A stretch of DNA of 5,059 nt from a bacterium. Lineage in GTDB: Bacteria; Nitrospinota_A; UBA7883; JACRGQ01. The translations under genes and the position numbers were made by a program. How positions within the stretch are numbered: position 1 is the first letter of the stretch; each line of letters opens with the position of its first letter. Below are positions 1-4,908 of the stretch, piece after piece. The notes under the pieces are model-generated. The model ran no database searches. It worked only from the letters and a program-made list of their open reading frames with translations, and had not been told where the DNA came from. Where the stretch lies: NCBI GenBank assembly GCA_021815535.1, contig JAKAGL010000191.1:1-5059 (forward strand), read 5' to 3'.

Positions 1-596
1 ACCACAGCGACCGCAACTGGGCCCGCCTTATCTGGAGATCGCTGGAAGGCCGCGGGCTGGCAAATTTCGCCACTCCGGAAGAGAGGCACCGGATACTGTT
101 GCGGCTGTTGACCCTGGCGGTGATCTGCCAGGAGTTTTGCTACATCGCCTGGAAAGACGGTGAGTACCCGCCGCTGGTTGATTGGGCAGACGGCATGGGG
201 ATGGATCCGGCGCTGGTGACCCATATCAATGGCGGCAACTTTGCCGCGCAACTGGAACTGGAAAAAGATGATGAGGACCTCGTTTACGAAGAAGCGCTGA
301 AGAAAGCGGTGGAACATCTCCGCCCCGAATTGTTCCGCCAGATGGTGGATATATTCGGCGGCAAAATGTTCCTTTTCGCCAGCCTTTGGAAAGTGGGGCA
401 GGGCGGCTATTCCGATTCCGGTCTAAAGCAGGGTTCCCTTATGGCGGCGGGCCTCTACAAGCCGCGCGGCGAAGAGCTGTTTCGCGGAGAAGCCGAATTC
501 GCCAAGACAGTCGCTGATGTCATTGACGAGGTCGACCCGGAGAAGATGGAAGCGTTCAACTGGGTGGATGACGGAATGGCCGCCGTCTGGTGGTAG
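1..596 (+). CDS. Hypothetical protein, 5' end cut off by the window edge
   Basis: The reading frame (codons from position 3) is open to the left edge, so the true start lies outside the window. A TTG at 99 could be taken as a start, but the frame reads on upstream through 32 sense codons with ordinary composition, so I treat the gene as partial. About 197 residues are visible, ending at TAG 594-596. The protein is soluble-looking and acidic, with no signal peptide or clear membrane segment. It has aromatic-rich stretches (EFCYIAWKDGEYPPLVDW) and a C-terminal half of probable amphipathic helices ending in AVWW. I do not recognise the family and assign no function. It converges on the small secreted-protein gene, with stop codons only 6 bases apart and no visible terminator between them. 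Confidence 0.7.
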   Translation, partial: HSDRNWARLIWRSLEGRGLANFATPEERHRILLRLLTLAVICQEFCYIAWKDGEYPPLVDWADGMGMDPALVTHINGGNFAAQLELEKDDEDLVYEEALKKAVEHLRPELFRQMVDIFGGKMFLFASLWKVGQGGYSDSGLKQGSLMAAGLYKPRGEELFRGEAEFAKTVADVIDEVDPEKMEAFNWVDDGMAAVWW

Positions 597-602
597 CCCG
601 GA

Positions 603-1031
603 TTACTTCAGACCTTCCCCGCCGGCCAGTTCCCGCGCGCGTTTGAGGATCGCTTTTTTCAGAGGGAGATTCGATACCACCATGTCGCGGGTGCTTTCAA
701 GCTGGCGGTGGGAATAACGTTCGTTCCCGGCCTCGGCTTTTTCTTCATCGAGAATGCGGTGCAGATCTTTTATCATTTGGGGGTCGGTTCCGCCAAAGTG
801 GGACTCGAAATGGTTGATGATGAACTGCAATTCGTTCAATCCCTCACCCAACCGCTGGCGGGCCTGCCGGGTGGCGGCGATATTGGCGGGGCGGGAGGCA
901 ATTTCCTCGTCGCGCGCGATATGTTTCTCGAGGACGGCGATGGCGGTATCGATGGATGGGCCTTCGGCCAGAACCGGCAAAGCCGATGCCGCCAGCACAA
1001 GGCAGAGAAACAACGCGGATGCCGCTTTCAT
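603..1031 (-). CDS. Small secreted helical protein of unknown function
   Basis: This encodes about 142 residues with a clear Sec signal peptide: MKAAS, a hydrophobic core (ALFLCLVLAASAL), and a probable cleavage after PVLA before EGPS. The signal cysteine is not in a lipobox, so a soluble periplasmic protein is expected. The mature part of about 120 residues has no cysteine, is rich in charged residues and alanine, and looks all-helical. I do not recognise a family. I chose the second in-frame ATG (1029-1031) because AAGGGA (complement of 1038-1043) sits 6 bases upstream. An ATG at 1044-1046 would add five residues (MKGNV) and overlap the co-chaperone stop as ATGA, but it has no Shine-Dalgarno sequence. 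The gene follows the co-chaperone by 11 bases and is probably co-transcribed and translationally coupled with it. A periplasmic partner of a cytosolic co-chaperone is not obvious, so the link may only be operonic. Confidence 0.82.
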   Translation of the reverse strand: MKAASALFLCLVLAASALPVLAEGPSIDTAIAVLEKHIARDEEIASRPANIAATRQARQRLGEGLNELQFIINHFESHFGGTDPQMIKDLHRILDEEKAEAGNERYSHRQLESTRDMVVSNLPLKKAILKRARELAGGEGLK

Positions 1032-1045
1032 AACATTTCCCTTCA
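1032..1045 (-). promoter_or_regulatory. Shine-Dalgarno site deciding the start of the secreted-protein gene
   Basis: Read on the minus strand, AAGGGA lies at 1043-1038 and is followed by a 6-base spacer and ATG at 1031. It overlaps the TGA stop (1045-1043) of the upstream co-chaperone gene, so ribosomes finishing that gene end on the initiation site. This favours the second ATG over the one at 1046, whose upstream sequence shows no such motif. Confidence 0.6.
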
Positions 1046-1939
1046 TAAGCCGACGTTGTGCAACTCGCCGGCCAGCCGCTTCTGTTCGTCGGTAAGATGG
1101 GCTGGCACGCGTATGGTTATCTCAACATAGAGGTCACCGGCGGTCCCCGCCCGGCGGATCCCCTGGCCCCGTACCCTGATTTTCTGCGATGGCTGGATGC
1201 CGGCGGGCACTTTAACGGCCCGCACCCCGTCCAGCGTATTTACCTCGGCTGATCCCCCCAGAAGGGCGGTGGAGATGTTTATTTCGGCGCGCACAATAAT
1301 GTCATCCCCCTCGCGGCGGAACAGCGGATGCGGCGTTACGTTGATTTGGATGAAGAGATCGCCGCGCCGCCCGCGGGCGGCCGTCCCTTTTCCGGCAAGC
1401 CGCAAACGTTCGCCGTCTTTTATGCCGGCGGGAATCTTCACTTTCACCGTTTCCTTCTTGGCGCCGGTCTGAAGGGTGAGTTCCTTCTGGGTTCCCTTGG
1501 CGGCCTCTTCGAACGAAATGCCGAGTTGCGCCTCGGCGTCGAGATTGTGCGCCGGGCTTTCCTGCTGGCCGAAGGGGCCGCCGAAACCGCCCCCGCCGAA
1601 GTTGACACGGAATCCGCCGCCGCCGGCGCCTGAGAAAAAATCGCCAAACCCCATTTCGCGCAGGATGTCGTTGAGGTTGCCTCCCCTGAAAATATCCTCC
1701 TGCGAGAACTGCTGGTGAAAGCGCTCGCTGCCCACCATGTCGTACTGCTTCCGCTTGTCGGTATCGCTTAACACGGCGTACGCCTCGCTGATTTCCTTGA
1801 ATTTTTCCTCGGCGGCCTTATCCCCCGGCTTTCTGTCGGGATGCCACTGCTTGGCCAGTTTGCGGTACGAGGCTTTTATCTCCGCGGCGGTGGCGTTTTT
1901 TTCCACCCCCAGGATCTGGTAGTAATCTTTTTTCTTCAT
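1043..1939 (-). CDS. DnaJ-family co-chaperone without zinc finger (CbpA-like, class B)
   Basis: This is a 298-residue J-domain protein of the cytosol that stimulates the ATPase of a DnaK-type Hsp70 and delivers substrates to it. The J domain spans about residues 5-67 (DYYQILGV at the start, the HPD motif at 33-35, QYD at the end). A Gly/Phe-rich linker with FSGAGGGGF and FGGGGFGGPFG repeats covers about 99-126. The two C-terminal substrate-binding domains follow at about 133-290, with the family signatures KIPAGIKDGERLRLAGKG and VPAGIQPSQKIRVRGQG. No CxxCxGxG repeats are present, so this is not classical DnaJ. Length and domain order match E. coli CbpA (about 306 residues). The ATG at 1937-1939 sets the J domain at the expected N-terminus; the Shine-Dalgarno match is poor. 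No dnaK or grpE is nearby. It heads a leftward pair with the small secreted protein and diverges from the cytochrome operon. Confidence 0.95.
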   Translation of the reverse strand: MKKKDYYQILGVEKNATAAEIKASYRKLAKQWHPDRKPGDKAAEEKFKEISEAYAVLSDTDKRKQYDMVGSERFHQQFSQEDIFRGGNLNDILREMGFGDFFSGAGGGGFRVNFGGGGFGGPFGQQESPAHNLDAEAQLGISFEEAAKGTQKELTLQTGAKKETVKVKIPAGIKDGERLRLAGKGTAARGRRGDLFIQINVTPHPLFRREGDDIIVRAEINISTALLGGSAEVNTLDGVRAVKVPAGIQPSQKIRVRGQGIRRAGTAGDLYVEITIRVPAHLTDEQKRLAGELHNVGL

Positions 1940-1967
1940 AAACCGGGATCGCCAACTTTTATTAGGT

Positions 1968-1996
1968 TTGACATGCCATGATTGCTGTTCTTTAAT
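1968..1996 (+). promoter_or_regulatory. Strong sigma70-type promoter for the cytochrome operon
   Basis: A perfect -35 TTGACA (1968-1973), a 17-base spacer, and a -10 TTTAAT (1991-1996, 5 of 6) lie in the AT-richer gap upstream of the pentaheme cytochrome. Transcription would start close to 2003, at or within a base or two of the preferred GTG start codon. The messenger would therefore have little or no leader. The upstream TTG at 1982 would not be transcribed from this promoter. Confidence 0.6.
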
Positions 1997-2022
1997 TATG
2001 GCGTGAGTTCAAGATATTGCAA
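1994..2022 (-). promoter_or_regulatory. Probable sigma70-type promoter for the co-chaperone gene
   Basis: On the minus strand, TTGCAA (complement of 2017-2022, 4 of 6 to the -35 consensus) is separated by exactly 17 bases from CATAAT (complement of 1994-1999, 5 of 6 to the -10 consensus). Transcription would begin near 1987, giving a leader of about 48 bases before the ATG at 1939. I saw no CIRCE operator and no correctly spaced sigma32 promoter. It overlaps the rightward promoter by 3 bases in the -10 elements. Confidence 0.5.
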
Positions 2023-3139
2023 AGCCATTTTTGGATCGATCGCCGCTCTTTTGTTATCTATCCTGCCGGCGGCCGCGGCCAGCGATCCTCCCCCCCTCAG
2101 AACCGGGGTTATTTCCGGCGCCGGGGAATGCGGCGCGTGCCACAAGGAAGTGCTGGAAAAGTGGAAGGACTCGATGCACGCCCAAGCGGTGACCGACCCG
2201 GTTTTTCAGGCGGCATACATGCAGGCGTTTCTGGATAGCGACGGCAAAGCCAAACACATATGCCTGGAGTGCCACGCGCCGGTGAGCTTGACCAACGGCG
2301 ACACGAACCTCAAAGAGCCGGTCACGCGCGAGGGGATCACCTGCCACTTTTGCCACAGCATCACCGCCACGCATCCCAACGGCAAAAGACGTTTCGACAT
2401 CAAGGTCGGAACCACGCTGGCCGGGCCGCGCGGCAACGCGAACACCACCTATCACTCCAGCGTGAAGAGCGATCTGCACCGCAGCGCCGACCTCTGCGCC
2501 GCCTGCCACGAATATGAAGCCAACGGGGTGAAGATCATGGCCACCTGGTCCGAATGGAAGAACAGCCCCCAGGGCGCCAAAGGGACCGTTTGCCAGCAGT
2601 GCCACATGCCTTTGGAGAACTCGATAAACCAAAGAGGGGAACGGATAAGCGTGTTCAGCCACTCGCTGGCGGGGGGCCACTCCATCGTGCAACTTCGGAA
2701 AGGGGTGGTGGTCAACATCAATACTGTCGAGCGGTTCAGCGACCGCACGGTGGTGAACCTTGAACTGGAGAACGCGGGAGCGGGACACTCCCTCCCCACC
2801 GGCATTCCCACCCGGAAGCTGGTGCTCTACGTGCAAGTCACGGGGGCCGATAACCGTTCGCAGAAGAAAAGCGTGGTATATGAAAAAGTCATTTTCAACA
2901 AGAAGGGGCAAGAGCTGGTCCGGGACAGCGATATCATGCAAGGGCTGGGGGCGGTGATCGCCAAGGATAACCGGATCGCCGCCGGCGAAAGAAGAAAAGA
3001 ACAGGTTGTTTTTTACGGCGCGACCCCCAGCGAGATATCCGTTACCGCATGGGTCGACTACGTGTATCAGCCGGCGCTGCTGCAAAACACCGAAATGCGC
3101 GTTGAAATGACCCGCGCCGAGAGGAGCTTTGGGCGCTGA
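2003..3139 (+). CDS. Pentaheme c-type cytochrome, likely electron acceptor of the Rieske/cyt b complex
   Basis: This encodes about 378 residues exported by a Sec signal (SSRYCK, then a hydrophobic core IFGSIAALLLSIL, cleavage near PAAAA). Five CxxCH heme c sites are visible: CGACH (43-47), CLECH (87-91), CHFCH (114-118), CAACH (165-169) and CQQCH (197-201). Nine other histidines could serve as distal ligands. The pattern CxxCH...W..SMHAQA, REGITC..CH and C..CHMP resembles the cytochrome c554-like multiheme family. After residue 203 comes a heme-free C-terminal domain of about 175 residues with SHSLAGGHS and NAGAGHSLPTG motifs, probably beta-rich. GTG 2003 is chosen because TTG 1982 lies upstream of the predicted transcription start, although no Shine-Dalgarno sequence precedes either; an in-frame TGA at 1979 excludes anything earlier. 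It is first in the operon, where cytochrome c1 or f might be expected, so it probably takes electrons from the Rieske protein in the periplasm. That role is inference. Confidence 0.93.
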   Translation: MSSRYCKAIFGSIAALLLSILPAAAASDPPPLRTGVISGAGECGACHKEVLEKWKDSMHAQAVTDPVFQAAYMQAFLDSDGKAKHICLECHAPVSLTNGDTNLKEPVTREGITCHFCHSITATHPNGKRRFDIKVGTTLAGPRGNANTTYHSSVKSDLHRSADLCAACHEYEANGVKIMATWSEWKNSPQGAKGTVCQQCHMPLENSINQRGERISVFSHSLAGGHSIVQLRKGVVVNINTVERFSDRTVVNLELENAGAGHSLPTGIPTRKLVLYVQVTGADNRSQKKSVVYEKVIFNKKGQELVRDSDIMQGLGAVIAKDNRIAAGERRKEQVVFYGATPSEISVTAWVDYVYQPALLQNTEMRVEMTRAERSFGR

Positions 3140-3149
3140 CGCCCGCCGT
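3120..3149 (+). promoter_or_regulatory. Shine-Dalgarno plus hairpin ahead of the Rieske start codon
   Basis: AGAGGAG (3120-3126) is a strong ribosome-binding sequence but lies 23 bases before the ATG at 3150, too far for normal use. Between them GGGCG (3131-3135) and CGCCC (3140-3144) form a perfect 5-bp stem with loop CTGA, whose TGA is the cytochrome stop codon. If folded, it shortens the effective spacing to about 9 bases. The alternative TTG start at 3129 would be only 2 bases from the Shine-Dalgarno sequence, which is too close. Confidence 0.4.
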
Positions 3150-3608
3150 ATGGAAGAAGCGGATAAAAGTTGGGCTGAGGCGCCGGCTTCGCGCCGGGCG
3201 TTCGTCAAGTCGGCGGTGATCGTATCGACCATCACCGCGGTGGCGGGCGTTTTCTATCCGCTGGCGCGTTATCTGCTGCCGCAATCCAAAAGCGGCACGG
3301 GCAAAAAAGAGACCTATTCCGTGGCCCTCAATGAAGTGCATGTGGGGGAGGCGCGCTTCTTCACGTTTAAGCGCAGACCCGCCCTGCTGATCCGTAAAAG
3401 CGATACCGAATTGGTGGCGCTCAGCGCGGTCTGCACCCATCTGGGATGCATCGTGAAATACCACGAAGACAGCAAGCAGCTGCTCTGCCCCTGCCACGGC
3501 GCGAAATACGACCAGAACGGCCGCGTGTTGGGTGGTCCGGCCCCCAAGCCGTTGACCGCCTACAATGTGCGGATAGAAGCCGGCACCATCATAGTGGAAG
3601 AGGCATAA
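3150..3608 (+). CDS. Rieske [2Fe-2S] iron-sulfur protein of a cytochrome bc/b6f-type complex
   Basis: This 152-residue protein takes the first electron from quinol at the Qo site and passes it to the c-type cytochrome. It starts with a twin-arginine signal/anchor, SRRAFVK (14-20), followed by one membrane segment (about 21-43), so the folded cluster domain is exported by Tat and stays anchored. Cluster box I is CTHLGC (95-100) and box II is CPCHGA (113-118). Ligands are C95, H97, C113 and H116, and C100 and C115 form the family's disulfide. The proline loop GPAPKPL (129-135) is present. At 118 Ala replaces the common Ser of CPCHGS, while Y120 is kept; in studied Rieske proteins loss of that Ser hydrogen bond lowers the cluster potential. 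ATG 3150 gives a normal Tat signal; a TTG at 3129 would overlap the cytochrome gene. It belongs to the family named qcrA or petC. The next gene starts 2 bases after its stop. Confidence 0.95.
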   Translation: MEEADKSWAEAPASRRAFVKSAVIVSTITAVAGVFYPLARYLLPQSKSGTGKKETYSVALNEVHVGEARFFTFKRRPALLIRKSDTELVALSAVCTHLGCIVKYHEDSKQLLCPCHGAKYDQNGRVLGGPAPKPLTAYNVRIEAGTIIVEEA

Positions 3609-3610
3609 CC

Positions 3611-4306
3611 ATGACCGAGCTGAAGCTGGGCCCCATCACCCTGCGCAACCGGCTGGTGCTGAAGGGCTTTGAAATGCTGGACCGGCGCTTCGCCATAAAG
3701 GAGATACTGGACGAAGAGGTTTTCACCAAGCTGGCCCCGACGCATCTGGGGATTTTTTCCTGCTTCGGCGGCATCACATTCTTCATCTTCCTGATGCAGA
3801 TCACCACCGGCCTGCTGCTGATGGTCTATTACGTGCCGGATACCCAAAGCGCCCACAAAAGCGTGGTCGCCATCACCAACGACATTCCGTTCGGCTGGGC
3901 GGTGCGCGGCCTCCACTTCTGGGGAGCCAACCTGATGGTGTTGACCGTCATGGTGCACATGGCCAAAATCTATTTCGGCGGCATATACAAGGCTCCGCGC
4001 GAAATGAACTGGGTAACCGGCGTGGCGCTCTTCCTGCTCACGATGGGTTTTTCGTTCACCGGCTACCTGTTGCCGTGGACCCAGCTTTCGTACTGGGCCA
4101 CCGTCATTGCCACCGAGGCGCCCGGGGCCATGCCGGTGGTGGGGCCGCTGACCAAAAGCCTGATGCTGGGGGGGCCGGATGTTTCTCAGATAACGCTCAG
4201 CCGGTTCTTCACGCTTCATGTGATGGTGCTTCCGGCCGCGACATTCAGCCTGCTGATCGCCCACTTTCTGCAGATACGGCGGCAGGGCATTTCGGGGCCG
4301 ATGTGA
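3611..4306 (+). CDS. petB: Cytochrome b6-type subunit (N-terminal half of split cytochrome b)
   Basis: This 231-residue integral membrane protein carries the two b hemes of the complex. Four heme histidines are visible: H102 and H116 in helix B (13 residues between) and H203 and H218 in helix D (14 between, the b6 rather than mitochondrial spacing). Four membrane helices lie near 47-75, 97-121, 135-155 and 199-222. The segment HLGIFSCFGGITF (45-57) aligns with chloroplast cytochrome b6 around its Cys35, so Cys51 probably holds a covalent extra heme (heme cn/ci) at the Qi side. Other shared blocks are KAPREMNWVTG, FTGYLLPWTQLSYWA and IRRQGISGPM at the end, where b6 also stops. An N-terminal extension of about 15 residues precedes the region alignable to b6. 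ATG 3611 has AAGAGG (3598-3603) at 7 bases, inside the end of the Rieske gene; the frame stays open upstream but that part is antifunctional overlap with Rieske. Confidence 0.95.
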   Translation: MTELKLGPITLRNRLVLKGFEMLDRRFAIKEILDEEVFTKLAPTHLGIFSCFGGITFFIFLMQITTGLLLMVYYVPDTQSAHKSVVAITNDIPFGWAVRGLHFWGANLMVLTVMVHMAKIYFGGIYKAPREMNWVTGVALFLLTMGFSFTGYLLPWTQLSYWATVIATEAPGAMPVVGPLTKSLMLGGPDVSQITLSRFFTLHVMVLPAATFSLLIAHFLQIRRQGISGPM

Positions 4307-4307
4307 C

Positions 4308-4769
4308 ATGAAAAAAGAAGTGGAAATCAAGCACCTCCCGATGGAGGAGAAGAAGCGGCTGGTCGCCGAAGGGAAAATGCACTGGTTTTTCCCCGGCCAC
4401 ATCGTGGAACAGATCATCATCTGCATCGTGGTGTTTCTGGTGCTCATCACGCTTGCCACCATGTTCCCGCCGGCGCTTGACGAAATGGCCGACCCGTTTA
4501 CCACGCCGGAGCACATCAAGCCGGAGTGGTATTTCCTTGCCGCGTATCAGGAACTGAAGATCGCGGAAAAACTGATGTTTATCGGCGCGTGGGCGCCCAA
4601 GGTCATCGGCATCGGCATGCAGGGGGTTATCGTCGGCTTCCTGTTCGCCATCCCGTTTCTCGATCCCAATCCGGACCGCCAGTATTCCAAACGGAAGATA
4701 GCGCTGGCGCTGGGGGGGGCGGCGGTGCTCGGCTTTATCGGCCTCACCATCTGGGGCCACTTCTCGTAA
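4308..4769 (+). CDS. petD: Subunit IV of the cytochrome b6f-type complex (C-terminal half of cytochrome b)
   Basis: This 153-residue protein completes the split cytochrome b and supplies part of the quinol-oxidising Qo site. The PEWY motif stands at 72-75 within DPFTTPEHIKPEWYF, as in chloroplast subunit IV (DPFATPLEILPEWYF). Three hydrophobic segments lie at about 32-53, 97-117 and 131-150, matching the three-helix subunit IV and not the longer four-helix half of bc1. The first 30 residues are charged and cytoplasmic. The ATG is one base after the cytochrome b stop (TGACATG), and no good Shine-Dalgarno sequence precedes it, so translation is probably coupled. A run of eight G (4712-4719) falls in the codons of the last helix. 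No heme c site is fused to its C-terminus, unlike some Gram-positive QcrC proteins, in keeping with the separate pentaheme cytochrome. Confidence 0.93.
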   Translation: MKKEVEIKHLPMEEKKRLVAEGKMHWFFPGHIVEQIIICIVVFLVLITLATMFPPALDEMADPFTTPEHIKPEWYFLAAYQELKIAEKLMFIGAWAPKVIGIGMQGVIVGFLFAIPFLDPNPDRQYSKRKIALALGGAAVLGFIGLTIWGHFS

Positions 4770-4798
4770 CCACCCGCCCTGCCAGGCCGTGCCGCCGT

Positions 4799-4823
4799 TC
4801 CCGGCTAGTACCGGCCGCCGGGA
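4799..4823 (+). terminator. Possible weak terminator hairpin after the cytochrome operon
   Basis: TCCCGGC (4799-4805) and GCCGGGA (4817-4823) can form a perfect 7-bp GC-rich stem with an 11-base loop, 29 bases after the subunit IV stop. The following sequence (GGGTCCGTTTATC) has only a short T run, so a classical Rho-independent terminator is doubtful. It may act as a pause or 3'-end stabilising structure. Confidence 0.3.
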
Positions 4824-4831
4824 GGGTCCGT

Positions 4832-4860
4832 TTATCAAAAGGGCCAAAAGCTGTTACAAT
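4832..4860 (+). promoter_or_regulatory. Probable sigma70-type promoter for ychF
   Basis: TTATCA (4832-4837, 4 of 6 to the -35 consensus), a 17-base spacer and TACAAT (4855-4860, 5 of 6 to the -10 consensus) lie in the gap between subunit IV and ychF. The start of transcription would fall near 4867, leaving a leader of about 42 bases. This suggests ychF is transcribed separately from the cytochrome operon. Confidence 0.55.
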
Positions 4861-4908
4861 ACCGCTTCCTTAAAAACGTATTTTGAACCGTTCACCTAGA
4901 GGATCGTC

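Noticed and set aside
708..1130. Plus-strand open frames opposite the secreted-protein gene and the end of the co-chaperone gene
   Set aside because: The minus-strand proteins have a signal peptide and recognisable domains; the plus-strand frames show neither motifs nor ribosome-binding sites.
1978..1995. Mini-frame ATG ATT GCT GTT CTT TAA ahead of the cytochrome gene
   Set aside because: Five codons, no Shine-Dalgarno sequence, and it lies upstream of the predicted transcription start, so a leader peptide is unlikely.
1940..2022. Heat-shock control (CIRCE or sigma32 promoter) for the co-chaperone
   Set aside because: No CIRCE inverted repeat is present; a CTTGAA on the minus strand has a CCATAAT only 6 bases away, too close for sigma32 spacing.
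2054..3235. Long open frame (393 codons) on the minus strand across the cytochrome gene
   Set aside because: It is antisense to a clear pentaheme cytochrome, has no family motifs, and has the low-complexity Gly/Ala/Arg/Val composition of a shadow frame in GC-rich DNA.
3446..3610. Upstream extension of the cytochrome b frame inside the Rieske gene
   Set aside because: The extension is Arg/Pro/Ala-rich out-of-frame Rieske sequence; ATG 3611 has a good Shine-Dalgarno sequence and begins the alignable protein.
3560..4519. Long open frame (319 codons) on the minus strand across the cytochrome b genes
   Set aside because: It is antisense to b6 and subunit IV, and its His/Gln/Arg-rich translation is the mirror of membrane-protein codons; no start signal.
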